A model generated the notes under the pieces. The model was not told the origin of the DNA, did no database searches, and worked only from the letters and a program-made list of their open reading frames with translations. Below, one piece after another: positions 26,530 through 34,904 of a DNA stretch of 64,000 nucleotides. The position numbers and the translations under genes were made by a program. The stretch comes from Saccharibacillus sp. CPCC 101409 (GTDB taxonomy: Bacteria; Bacillota; Bacilli; Paenibacillales; Paenibacillaceae): positions 248,001 to 312,000 of the forward strand of contig NZ_JAULSA010000003.1 in the NCBI RefSeq assembly GCF_030518235.1, in the 5' to 3' direction. Each line of letters starts with the position of its first letter. Position 1 is the first letter of the stretch.

Positions 26530-26640
26530 CCCCGTTCGGGGATATGTACTGGCGCACTGCATCTACGCCGACGCCCGCATGGGCAAAGGCATCGCGGCGG
26601 AATTCGTGCGCCGCTTCGACCTCGGGCCGTATATCTTAAC
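26530..26640 (+). pseudogene. Remnant of an ADP-ribose-binding macrodomain gene
   Basis: Directly after the PARG gene, one frame encodes GYVLAHCIYADARMGKGIAA followed by EFVRRFDLGP. This is the N-terminal block of TARG1/ALC1-like macrodomains (HCIS-D-RMG-GIA--F). No start fits this frame (the GDMY in another frame suggests a frameshift) and the homology stops about 10 bp before a family A repeat begins. About 110 bp of a gene that should be some 450 bp is left. Confidence 0.7.
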
Positions 26641-26648
26641 GCCGCAGA

Positions 26649-26826
26649 GTGCGAAAATCCACTTTATTTCGGTGGGAAAAGCGAATAATCGCCAATGAAA
26701 TGCAGAAATCCACTTCATTTTCGAATTTCGAGCCGATCGGGCTCTTTTTTCGGAGATAAAGTGGATTTTTGCATCTGCTGCATAAAATCGGCGCTTACCG
26801 AGTTGGATAAAGTGGATTTTCGCAGT
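26649..26826. repeat. Intergenic four-unit repeat, family A (copy 2)
   Basis: Forward units GTGCGAAAATCCACTTTATT (26649) and AAATGCAGAAATCCACTTCA (26697), then inverted units ATAAAGTGGATTTTTGCAT (from 26756) and ATAAAGTGGATTTTCGCAG (from 26808). It matches the element at 3941-4120 in layout and motif. It fills most of the gap between the macrodomain remnant and the catalase-like gene. Confidence 0.8.
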
Positions 26827-26911
26827 CCATTCGGCTCGTTTGGGTTGAGCCCGAAACATGATTTAAAATCCCGACTAAAATGTGCGTATTCGATCCGGTG
26901 CGAACCGCTTC

Positions 26912-27892
26912 TCAGTGCTCCGCGCTGCGCCGCTTGAACGACTCGGCGTAGGTATCGCGGCGGAAGCGCAGGATCGGATCGTCGGAGAGGGCGACGCCGT
27001 CGGGGATAACGGTCGGGTCCATCACAAGTCCGGCCGGTTCGTCCACCGGTTCCAGTACGACCAGGCGTCCGGCGTCGATGCGGCGGCGGTCGCTCGGCCA
27101 GCGCTTGGTCGGATCGTCGGTCGGGTCGCCTTCTTCGCCGAGCACGATGCTCAGGCGGAAAGAAGCGGGCTGCTCGCCCAGCCGCGTTCGCAGTTCGCTT
27201 TCCAGGTAGTCGTCCGGCTGCGCGGCGGCTTCGTGGATCGACAGCGTCTGCACGCCCGCGTCGGGAATCCATTCGAATTTGACCGGTCTGCGCCGTCCTT
27301 CGTCGTCGACCAGCAAATACGCGTGGATGCAGTAGTACAGATTGGCGGCGTAGCTGACCGGCGGTTTCAGCCGTTTGAGCGCCAGCAGGCTCTGCCGGCT
27401 TTCGCCGAAGTGTCGCGCGAAGTTCTTGAGCGCTTCGGATTTGCTCATCCGGCCGGCGCGCGTCCGGTTGAGCGTCGTCAGCATCTCCATGAACGACTGC
27501 GGCGTCCGCGCGAAGAAGACCGGCACCGTTACGCCGACCAGATTCGTGCGGCCGCCTTCGGGCAGCAGAAACTGCACCGCCATGCCTTTGGCGGGAGACA
27601 GCAGATCCGCAAGTCCCGGGTCGGTCGAGCTGCCCGAGAAGCGGACGATCGCTTTGATCTCGCGCTCCTGCAGATGCGGAGCGGTCGTAAACGCCGCCGC
27701 TTTGCCGCTCGGCAGGAAAGACGCGCGGCAGCAGATACCCCGCGCGTGCGCGCGCCGATAGCCGGCGTGTACGCCGGAGACGCTTTCGAGTTCGTCCACG
27801 GCATCGGCCGCGGGATCGAAATGTATAGGGTCCGATTCGCCGGCGCCTCCCGCTTGGGAGTCCGGGGAAAGGAGTCTGAGCGGGTTGGACAT
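26912..27892 (-). CDS. Catalase-family heme protein (SrpA-like)
   Basis: A 326-residue member of the small catalase-related peroxidase group. RRAHARGICCRASF carries the distal His region, and DDPILRFRRDTYAESFKRR near the end contains the R-xxx-Y proximal heme-ligand motif (as FRRDTYAESFKRR). The protein is shorter than true catalases (about 480 residues) and lacks a C-terminal flavodoxin-like part. It would decompose peroxides in the cytoplasm, or act as a fatty-acid hydroperoxide enzyme. I chose ATG 27892 after GAGGTG. Convergent with the ADP-ribose cassette. Confidence 0.85.
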   Translation of the reverse strand: MSNPLRLLSPDSQAGGAGESDPIHFDPAADAVDELESVSGVHAGYRRAHARGICCRASFLPSGKAAAFTTAPHLQEREIKAIVRFSGSSTDPGLADLLSPAKGMAVQFLLPEGGRTNLVGVTVPVFFARTPQSFMEMLTTLNRTRAGRMSKSEALKNFARHFGESRQSLLALKRLKPPVSYAANLYYCIHAYLLVDDEGRRRPVKFEWIPDAGVQTLSIHEAAAQPDDYLESELRTRLGEQPASFRLSIVLGEEGDPTDDPTKRWPSDRRRIDAGRLVVLEPVDEPAGLVMDPTVIPDGVALSDDPILRFRRDTYAESFKRRSAEH

Positions 27893-28090
27893 GAAACGTT
27901 TCACCTCGTGCGTAATCAGGATAGGATAAGACTCCGCCGGCGCCCGATTGCCCGGGCCCGCCGCAGCCTATCTTTCCTTACCCGCGGAAAGAACAATCCA
28001 ACCGGGGCCGGAATTTTCCTTCTATAAAGGACCGCAAAACGACCGCAAACCACAGCGTCCGGTACCGATTTCCCGGCCTGCTCGAATCGA

Positions 28091-28151
28091 AAAAGCCGGA
28101 CCCCGAGCCCGTTTTCCGCGTTTGCGGAAACGGACTGCGGGACCCGGCTTT
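28091..28151 (-). terminator. Terminator for the monooxygenase gene
   Basis: AAAAGCCGG-CCC and GGGACCCGGCTTT form a long stem with GTTTTCCGC/GCGGAAAC inside; the A-run on the + strand is a T-run for the minus strand. It lies within the 447 bp spacer 27893-28339, which otherwise holds only a short GTATCCG repeat near 28190. Confidence 0.7.
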
Positions 28152-28339
28152 GCTTCGGACTGCACGATGTTCGACACCGGTCCTCCGGTATCCGGTATCC
28201 GGTATTTCGTATCTCTTCTTTCACATTCGGCATACCGGTCGGGAGCCGACCGGCCGAAGCCGCGCGGCAATCGCTCGGCTCCACCCGCACTCGCCGGCCG
28301 GGCCGTCACAGGTTGCGACCGCAGCCGCCGACCCGCCGA

Positions 28340-28633
28340 TCAGGCCGTGACCGGCTGCACCCGGAAGATCTCTCTTTTCTCCACCAGTTTCTCGGTGGCG
28401 GCGCGGTATTCCTTGTAGTGGTCGCTGTCGAGATGCGCCTGCACGGCGTCGCGGTTTTCCCAGCGCTCGTAGAAAATAAACAGGCCGTCGTCCTCCAGCG
28501 ATTCGTTCAGCACGTACTCCAGGCAGCCGTGCTCGGTGCGGGTCGGGCCGACGACTTTGATCAGCTCGCCGCGCAGCTCGTGTTCCGAGCCCGGTTTGGC
28601 TTTGAGAATGGCGGTAACGGTAATCTCTTCCAT
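28340..28633 (-). CDS. ABM-fold quinol monooxygenase (YgiN-like)
   Basis: A 97-residue protein of the antibiotic biosynthesis monooxygenase fold: ITVTAILKAKPGSEHELRGE, then HGCLEYVLNES, FIFYERWENRDAVQAHLDS and HYKEY. Members are dimeric cofactor-independent quinol oxidases or related. Substrate unknown. AAGGAGGAAT precedes the ATG. It is 159 bp downstream of dedA on the same strand and may be transcribed with it. Confidence 0.88.
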   Translation of the reverse strand: MEEITVTAILKAKPGSEHELRGELIKVVGPTRTEHGCLEYVLNESLEDDGLFIFYERWENRDAVQAHLDSDHYKEYRAATEKLVEKREIFRVQPVTA

Positions 28634-28792
28634 GTGCGGATTCCTCCTTGTTCTGCGCTTCCCGCCGCGTATCGGAATGCGGCGTCGGGAGCGCGATCGT
28701 TCCTGCTCTCGTTTTCCATTACCCGGCGAACGCCGAAGCGAAGAACCCGCCGACCGCGCAAATTCCGTTCAAGCCGCGTTTAGGCGTCTTTT

Positions 28793-29416
28793 TTACGATT
28801 CCGAGCGGCTTTTGACCGATCTTTTACGGAAAAAGACGATCGCGCCCGCGAGCAGCAGCAGCCCCAACACGATGTAGACGACGTTCGAGAACGTGTCCAT
28901 GTGACCGACCACGCTTTCCCACGATTCGCCGACGGCGCTGCCGATAAACGTCAGCACGGTGTTCCACAGCAGGGAGCCGAGCGTGGTCAGCAGCAGAAAC
29001 GAAAACAAATTCATGCGCACGCTGCCGGCCGGAATGGAGATCAGGCTGCGTACCAGCGGCACGAGGCGGCACAGGAACACGGCCCATTTGCCGAAGCGGT
29101 CGAACCAGCCGTACGCTTTGCCGACGTCTTCTTTTTTCAGTCTGAGCCAGCGGCCGTACTTCTCGATAAAACGCTCCATGCGGTCCTGCTTCATCCATGC
29201 CCCGAGCGCGTACAGCGCGCCCGCGCCGGCGACCGAGCCGAGCGTCGACGCGATCACGACGCCGGCGATATGCAGGTCCGACTGCGTCGTCATAAAGCCT
29301 CCGAACGTCAAAATGACCTCGGACGGAATCGGCGGGAAAATATTCTCCAGCGCGATCAGCAGAAAAATCCCGATATATCCCCATTCGTTCATAAAGCTCG
29401 TAATCCAATTCTCCAT
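28793..29416 (-). CDS. DedA family membrane protein
   Basis: A 207-residue DedA/VTT protein: ALENIFPPIPSEVILTFGGF is the family hallmark (E and the PPxPSE motif), followed by helices and FGKWAVFLCRLVPLVRSLIS with the conserved R-xxP-xxR. DedA proteins are phospholipid or undecaprenyl-phosphate flippases of the cytoplasmic membrane. ATG 29416 follows GGGGTG; a longer upstream frame is not credible. Confidence 0.9.
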   Translation of the reverse strand: MENWITSFMNEWGYIGIFLLIALENIFPPIPSEVILTFGGFMTTQSDLHIAGVVIASTLGSVAGAGALYALGAWMKQDRMERFIEKYGRWLRLKKEDVGKAYGWFDRFGKWAVFLCRLVPLVRSLISIPAGSVRMNLFSFLLLTTLGSLLWNTVLTFIGSAVGESWESVVGHMDTFSNVVYIVLGLLLLAGAIVFFRKRSVKSRSES

Positions 29417-29820
29417 TTCGTTCACCCCGGTTCCATTTTTTGTGGGTCTGTACGCTGCTCGGCCGACTGAAGATGCGTTTTGAATATGTAAAAAGAGATA
29501 TATTTTCAGAAAAGAGCGACTATTTTCAACGATATGCGCGAAAAAACAGCCGGGATTGCAATAAGCCTCCTCCCGTGAATCCGCTGCCTTGATCGTAAAC
29601 GATCGGCTGTGCCGGAAGCAAGTTTGGCGCAAAACGCGGCTTCGGCGGCCGCGGGCCGGCCGTCTTTTCCTTTTACCCGCAAAGACCTCGGCCGACCCCC
29701 GCGATTTCATGCAGTGCGCAAGATTGAGGCTGCCCCCGAACGTCCGTTTGGTGTACAATGATAGGAAGGAAATCGAAGGAATATTCGGCGCGCGCCGAAC
29801 GCGGGGAGGAGTGAACGACC
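29417..29820. other. Divergent spacer, nothing further seen
   Basis: A 404 bp spacer between dedA and the WYL regulator. It must contain promoters for both. I found no gene, repeat or palindrome that I can support. The last 20 bases contain GGGGAGGAG, the regulator ribosome binding site. Confidence 0.4.
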
Positions 29821-30783
29821 ATGAAAATCGACCGGCTGCTGGCGACGACCATTCTGCTGCTGAACCGCAGGCGCATCAGCGCGGGCGAGCTGGCGGAGCG
29901 GTTCGAAGTCTCGACCAAGACCGTTTACCGGGATATCGAAACGCTGAACCGCGCGGGCATCCCGATCGTATCGCGCCAGGGCATATCGGGCGGGTTCGAG
30001 CTGATGGAGCGCTACACGATCGGGCGGCAGATGCTGAACGCGGGCGAGATCGAAGCGATCCGCTCGGCCGTGGAAGGGGCGGCGACCGCGCTGGACGATC
30101 GCACCTTTGCCGATCTGACGGAGAAAGTGCAGGCGCTGCTGGGCGGGGAATCCGGGCGGGAAAGCACGGGCCCCGGCGTCGTATTCGACTTCAACTCCTG
30201 GAGCCTGAACGGTCCTATTCGCGACCGGATCGAACGGCTGCGCCGGGCGGCCAGGGAGTGTCTGTGCGTCGAAGTGCGCTACCTGAACATGAACGGAGCC
30301 GAAAGCCGACGCACGCTGGAACCGGAAGTGCTGCTCATGAAAGGCGGCGTCTGGTATCTGTACGCTTACTGCCTGCTGCGGAGCGAATTTCGGCTGTTCC
30401 GGCTGTCGAGGATGCTGGAGTTCCGCGAAACGGGCCGGCCGTTCGTGCGCCGGGAAGCGCCGCCGCTCGATACCCGGGAGTGGAAAGACGACTGGGACGC
30501 CGCGCCGAGAATCGAGGTGTCGCTGCTGTTCCGTCCGTGCGTGCGGCTGCGGGTGGCGGACGAATTCGACGCGTCGCGCATCCGGGAGCTGGAGGACGGC
30601 AGCGTGCGCATCGCCGGCGGGTACGCGGCGGACGAGTGGTTCTACGGCATGCTGCTGAGCTACGGCGACAGCGTGCTGGTGGAGTCTCCGCCGGAAGCCG
30701 CGGCCGAGCTGGCCGAGCGCGCGTCGCGGATCGTGGCGAGATACGCCGATGCCGCACCGGATATAGAGAAAGCGCTCCGGTAA
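29821..30783 (+). CDS. WYL-domain (YafY-type) transcriptional regulator
   Basis: A 320-residue regulator. Residues 1-60 form a DeoR-like helix-turn-helix (RRISAGELAERFEVSTKTVYRDIETL), quoted in parts: SAGELAERFEVS, TKTVYRDIETLN. The GISGGFEL linker follows, then a WYL domain (EVLLMKGGVWYLYAYCLLR) and a C-terminal extension. WYL proteins bind nucleotides or DNA ends and control DNA damage or stress genes. The AGGAG site precedes the ATG. The target is unknown; a MITE lies 32 bp downstream. Confidence 0.9.
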   Translation: MKIDRLLATTILLLNRRRISAGELAERFEVSTKTVYRDIETLNRAGIPIVSRQGISGGFELMERYTIGRQMLNAGEIEAIRSAVEGAATALDDRTFADLTEKVQALLGGESGRESTGPGVVFDFNSWSLNGPIRDRIERLRRAARECLCVEVRYLNMNGAESRRTLEPEVLLMKGGVWYLYAYCLLRSEFRLFRLSRMLEFRETGRPFVRREAPPLDTREWKDDWDAAPRIEVSLLFRPCVRLRVADEFDASRIRELEDGSVRIAGGYAADEWFYGMLLSYGDSVLVESPPEAAAELAERASRIVARYADAAPDIEKALR

Positions 30784-30815
30784 CCTTTTCGCCGTCCGCC
30801 GGCACCTGATGATTA

Positions 30816-31014
30816 GGGCGTGTCTTGAAGCTCCGACGGGAGCAGATTGGGCTGAATTTTCGTTCTCAACAAGGAACTTTTCCGAAGGTGTGCCGGAGCA
30901 CATCAAGGGAAAGTGACGCAGGCATTGAATGAATCGTACACGCTTTAGGTGCGATTCATTGAGAGGGCGAAAAGGCAGTTCAAGATGCACGTCAGCGAGT
31001 TTTGAGACATGCCC
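30816..31014. mobile_element. MITE, TA-flanked, copy 1
   Basis: A 199 bp element starting GGGCGTGTCTT and ending AAGACATGCCC-like (GAGACATGCCC), flanked on both sides by TA (30814-30815 and 31015-31016). It matches the 160 bp element at 49879-50038 read in reverse, with shared blocks CTGAATTTTCGTTC and GGAACTTTTCCGAAGG. It has about 40 extra bp with an internal palindrome AATGAATCG/CGATTCATT. No transposase inside. TA duplication points to an IS630/Tc1/mariner-type parent. Confidence 0.8.
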
Positions 31015-31054
31015 TAAGAACGCGGTCAGACCGAAGAAGACGGAGGCGGGAAAC

Positions 31055-32689
31055 ATGGGAGAACACAGCGGACGGACGAAGAAGGATGTGCGGCGGCCGG
31101 AGGCCGGGGAAAGCGGTTCGGCCGAAGCGGTCGGGCTCGCCAGACTCGGCCGGGCCGAAGCCTGGAACGAAATCGTGCGGCGCTACGGCGGCATGGCGGT
31201 GGCGGTCGCTTACGGGCGGCTGCGGGATATGCACCTGGCCGAAGACGCTGCGCAGGAGGCGTTTGCCGAAGCGTATGCGAATCTGCACCGCCTGGGCGAC
31301 GACGAAGCGTTCCCCGGCTGGTTCAAGGTTATCGTGCAGCGACGGGCCTCGCGTCTGACGCGCCGCAAGCGGCTGCCTTCGCTGGGGCTGGAAGCGGCGG
31401 GCGAGGTCGCCGACGAAGCGCCGCGGCCGGAAGCGGTCGCCGAACGGCGCGAACTGCGCCGCGCGCTGTACGAGTCGGTCGAGCAGCTGCCGGCCGGCCA
31501 GCGCGACGCGGTCCGGCTGTTCTACTTCGAAGGCTGCTCGCTGCGGGAAATGTCGGGCTATCTGGGCGCGACGGAATCGGCTTTGAAAAAAAGGCTGTTC
31601 GACGCCAGGGCCCGGCTGCGCTCCGCGCTGCCCGTCGCCGACTTCGCGGCCGCGTTCCGCGATTTGTACGAAGGAGGAACGGGCATGCTGCATATTGTAA
31701 ATGGAGACCACGCGGCCGAACGGCTGCGCGAAGCGGGCATCGAAGGCGAGGTGCTGGTCTGGAGGGAATTGTATCCGTTCGGGCCGGCGTACCCCGACAT
31801 GGAAGAAGCGTCGGCCCGGCTCGGGCGGGCCGAATATATGGAGCGGGAGCTGGGCATCCCGAGAGCGCAGTGGCTGCGCGGATGCGCCGATCAGGAGCGC
31901 GCGCTTCGCGGCGCGGCCGAATACGGCGAGATCGTGCTGTGGTTCGAGCACGATCTGTTCGACCAGACGATGCTGGCGCTGCTGCTGGACCGGCTGGGCC
32001 GGATGCGGCTCGGCGAAGCGCGGCTGAGCCTGCTCTGCATCGGCGCTTATCCGGGCGTCGAAGACTTTCGCGGCCTCGGCCAGCTGACGGCCGGGCAGAT
32101 CGGCACGCTGTCCGGCACCTGGCAGCCGGTCGGCCGGCGCGAGCTCGACCTCGGGGCCCGGCTGTGGGCCGCCTATTCGTCGCCGGACCCGCAGGAGCAT
32201 CTGCGCTTCCTGTCGGAAGACAGCTCCGCGCTGCCGTTTGCGCGCGCCGCGTTCGAAGCGCATCTGGCGCGGATTCCGTCCGCGGCGGACGGCCTCGGCG
32301 CGATCGAGCGCGCCGTACTGGAAGCGGCGGCCGACGGCGCCGCCTCGCCGCGCGAGCTGTTCGCCGCGGCGGGAAGCCGCCTGAGCCTGCTGGGGCTCGG
32401 CGACCTGGAGTTCTGGCGGCATCTGGAGCGGATGACCGCGGGCCCGGCCCCGCTGCTGCGCATGGAAGGCGCGGCGGCATTCCCGAACTTCGTCCGCATG
32501 CCGCCGGACTTCGGACGCAGTGTTTTTGCGCCGACCGATCTGGGTCGGCGCGCCCTTGAAGGCGCGGTCGGGCCCGGCGAAGCGGGCGGCGCGCTGGACT
32601 GGGCCGGCGGCCTGCGGCTGCGCGGCGAAGGCGCTGTACTGCGCCGCGACGCGGAAACGGGCGAGATCCGCCCGGTTCGCGAAGCGTAG
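31055..32689 (+). CDS. ECF-like sigma factor fused to a DUF1835 domain
   Basis: A 544-residue protein. Residues about 25-205 are a sigma-70 family ECF factor: region 2 with YGRLRDMHLAEDAAQEAFAE and region 4 with LPAGQRDAVRLFYFEG and the helix-turn-helix SLREMSGYLGATESALKKRL. From Met 211 the sequence is a DUF1835 protein (MLHIVNGDHAAERL, LVWRELYPFGPAY) that continues with Ala-rich helices to the end. Neither part has a stop between them. A strong internal ribosome binding site sits exactly before Met 211, so the second part may also be made alone. Start ATG 31055 after GGAGG. Confidence 0.82.
   Translation: MGEHSGRTKKDVRRPEAGESGSAEAVGLARLGRAEAWNEIVRRYGGMAVAVAYGRLRDMHLAEDAAQEAFAEAYANLHRLGDDEAFPGWFKVIVQRRASRLTRRKRLPSLGLEAAGEVADEAPRPEAVAERRELRRALYESVEQLPAGQRDAVRLFYFEGCSLREMSGYLGATESALKKRLFDARARLRSALPVADFAAAFRDLYEGGTGMLHIVNGDHAAERLREAGIEGEVLVWRELYPFGPAYPDMEEASARLGRAEYMERELGIPRAQWLRGCADQERALRGAAEYGEIVLWFEHDLFDQTMLALLLDRLGRMRLGEARLSLLCIGAYPGVEDFRGLGQLTAGQIGTLSGTWQPVGRRELDLGARLWAAYSSPDPQEHLRFLSEDSSALPFARAAFEAHLARIPSAADGLGAIERAVLEAAADGAASPRELFAAAGSRLSLLGLGDLEFWRHLERMTAGPAPLLRMEGAAAFPNFVRMPPDFGRSVFAPTDLGRRALEGAVGPGEAGGALDWAGGLRLRGEGAVLRRDAETGEIRPVREA
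31670..31687 (+). promoter_or_regulatory. Internal ribosome binding site and second start
   Basis: GAAGGAGGAAC at 31670-31680 stands 4 bp before the in-frame ATG at 31685 that begins the DUF1835 part. It is a better site than that of the sigma factor itself, so a separate 334-residue product is likely. Confidence 0.65.
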
Positions 32690-32920
32690 GAACGCCGCCG
32701 TCCCGGAAGCGGCGGCGAAGCCGCAGGCGTCTTTTGGGCCGGATGCTGCCTATGCGCATCGTTTTTTCAGCGGAGGCTCCGGAGAGCGGGAAATGCTGCC
32801 GAACGTACATCATTCAGATGATGGAGAAACGATTGGACGTAAATCTAATATAGGTAGGTTCAATTGGAATGAGAGATCGGGAAGAGGCTGGAGAAATAAA
32901 GCAAGCAGCAGGATGAATCT

Positions 32921-33109
32921 AAAATAGCTGCGTATAGCGCCTTATTCAGGCTTAATCTTACGTTTTCGAGAAAATAACGGCGCTCATACAATTATTTCGA
33001 GCTTTTTCGCTTCGATCCGGCCTTTGGCTCCCGAATAGTTGCACCTACGTCGCTATTTGAACAAACCGAGGCGTTTTGCCTCAAATAAGTGTACCTGTGC
33101 CGCTATTTT
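32921..33109. repeat. Intergenic four-unit repeat, family E
   Basis: Four related 25-28 bp units: AAAATAGCTGCGTATAGCGC... (32921), its inverted form AATAACGGCGCTCATACAAT... (32974), GAATAGTTGCACCTACGTCG... (33032) and AAATAAGTGTACCTGTGCCG... (33083). The shared core is AATA-N-TG(T/C)A-N4-GCGCTATT. The spacer 32690-33852 (1163 bp) holds this, family D and no gene that I can support. Confidence 0.6.
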
Positions 33110-33294
33110 CCGTTTGGAATCCTATCCGGTTTTCTCGACACCCTGAATGCCGCGAACGCGCAGCATGTTTCGCCTTTTTCGGCCTTGAGGGAATCGAGTC
33201 TATAACGATGGGTAAAAACATTTTCCCAAAAAAGAGACGCAATCGTACACTTTTTTTACAGGCTCACTGTGCAACTCCTTTTGGAGCCCCGCAG

Positions 33295-33476
33295 AAAATG
33301 CTGATTTTTGGTCCGTATTTCGGGCTGGAAAAGAACCGGTACGGAATAAATGCTGACTTTTGGTCTGCATTTTACAAACAAACCGCCGTTTTTTGCGATT
33401 GTTGCGTCCCAATATGCACATTCAGTCAGCATTTTCGTTCGATCCTCGAATTTTTCGCTCAAATGCTGATCTGGCG
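33295..33476. repeat. Intergenic four-unit repeat, family D
   Basis: Units with AAATGCTGATTTTTGGTCCG (33297) and AAATGCTGACTTTTGGTCTG (33349) are followed by an inverted unit with CAGTCAGCATTTTCG (33423) and a forward unit AAATGCTGATCTGGCG (33460). The last two can pair as a hairpin. Small frames in this region are products of the repeats. Confidence 0.65.
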
Positions 33477-33852
33477 TCAAGATTCGAGGTGCAGCCCCGG
33501 TGCAGCCCTTCGGTCTTGAGCGGCGTCCGGCGTTTTCCGGCCTCTCCAATGGATCGGCGAGACGTTTCGTTTTTACACCTGAATAGGGACTTGACCCGTA
33601 AGGGGATGTAGGAGGTGCAAATGATGTATATTTGCATCAACACCCTCGATACGGCTCGTTTTCGCTCAAAGTAATGCTTCTGCGCAATACTGCTTTTATT
33701 TGCTTCCTTTGCGAGCTGCCCTCGTTTCGGATCTTTTTGAAAAAGAACAGGAAGTTCACAAACAGCCGCTTCGCGCACCTGAAAGGGGAACGCAGCGCGG
33801 CCGCGCCGTGTCGGCTGTGCCGATCGGGATATTCAGAAAGGGAGGTCCGGCC

Positions 33853-34764
33853 ATGAACGACAAAGACGCCGCGATGCTAAAATATTTGGCCGAAGGGCAC
33901 AGCCTGACGCGGACGGCGGAAAAGCTGTACGTCACCCAGCCCGCGCTGACTTACCGCCTTCAGCAGATGGAGCGCGAATTCGGCGTGCCGCTGATCGTCA
34001 AGCACGCCCGCGGCATGCAGCTGACGCCGGAAGGCGAAGCGCTGGCCGCGCATGCTCGCCGGATGAGCGAAGAACTGGCGCGGGTCAAAGACGAGCTGCA
34101 AAGCATGCGCGGCCGGGTCCGCGGCACGCTGCGCCTGGGCGTCGCCAGCTACTTCGGCCTGTACATGCTGCCGCCGCTGCTGCGCCGATTCCGGGATTTG
34201 TTCCCGGACGTGCAGTTCGACGTCACCTGCGCGCTCAGCAGCGAAGTGCTGGAGCTGCTGAACGCGCGGGAGATCCATGTAGGCATCGTCCGCGGCGATT
34301 ATCCGTGGCCGGAAAGCCGGCGTCTGCTGCACGACGAGCCGGTGTACCTGATCGCCGGCGGCCCCGTCGATCTTGACGGGCTGCCCCGGCTGCCGCAGAT
34401 CGAATACGCCGATTCCCGCATCGGCGGTGCGCGGCAGACGCCGTCCATGTTCGTCCGCGACATCCAGGCGTGGTGGCGCGAACGCTACGACGAGCCTCCG
34501 CTCGTATCCATGCGCGCGGACGCCTACGAGACGTGCCGGGAAATGGTCCGGCACGGACTCGGCTACTCGTTCGTGCCCGGTGTGTTCGTACCGCCGGGCA
34601 GCGGCCTGTACACGCACGAGCTGGAGCGGCTCGACGGTACGCCGCTGCGCCGCCGAACGTGGATGCTGCACCGCGAGCAGGCCGGCGAACTGTCGATGGT
34701 CGCCGAGTTTATCCGCTTTATGGAGGAGCAGCACGCCGCTTCTACCGGATCGGCCCCCGAGTGA
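33853..34764 (+). CDS. LysR family transcriptional regulator
   Basis: A 303-residue LysR protein: residues 1-60 hold the winged helix-turn-helix (AEGHSLTRTAEKLYVTQPAL, then TYRLQQMEREFGVPL) and residues about 90-295 the two-lobe effector-binding domain (LRLGVASYFGLYMLPPLL). AAGGGAGGT precedes the ATG. The nearest co-oriented genes downstream are the M20 amidohydrolase and YfcC transporter, but they lie 750 bp away beyond repeats, so a regulatory link is only a possibility. Confidence 0.9.
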   Translation: MNDKDAAMLKYLAEGHSLTRTAEKLYVTQPALTYRLQQMEREFGVPLIVKHARGMQLTPEGEALAAHARRMSEELARVKDELQSMRGRVRGTLRLGVASYFGLYMLPPLLRRFRDLFPDVQFDVTCALSSEVLELLNAREIHVGIVRGDYPWPESRRLLHDEPVYLIAGGPVDLDGLPRLPQIEYADSRIGGARQTPSMFVRDIQAWWRERYDEPPLVSMRADAYETCREMVRHGLGYSFVPGVFVPPGSGLYTHELERLDGTPLRRRTWMLHREQAGELSMVAEFIRFMEEQHAASTGSAPE

Positions 34765-34779
34765 CAGGGGGCTTTTTTT
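34753..34779 (+). terminator. Terminator after LysR gene
   Basis: GCCCCC and GGGGGC with an 8-base loop, followed by seven T. It overlaps the last codons and stop of the LysR gene. Confidence 0.85.
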
Positions 34780-34780
34780 C

Positions 34781-34825
34781 GTTGTATTCGTTGTATTCGT
34801 TGTATTCGTTGTATTTGTTGTTTTT
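34781..34825. repeat. Tandem 9 bp GTTGTATTC repeat
   Basis: GTTGTATTC is repeated three times exactly and then twice with one or two changes. It directly follows the terminator. No gene uses it. It is a likely slippage-prone tract. Confidence 0.85.
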
Positions 34826-34904
34826 GCCGCGAGGGCATGATTTGCTCCACCGCCAGTCCGAACCCGCGCTCCCATCACGTTCCATGCTCCTATCACGTCC
34901 CGCG

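Noticed and set aside
28175-28215. GTATCCG short direct repeats as a regulatory array.
   Set aside because: Only about three imperfect copies and no link to a promoter.
33076-33519. 147-codon frame in the spacer before the LysR gene.
   Set aside because: It runs through family D repeats, lacks a ribosome binding site and has no recognisable protein features.
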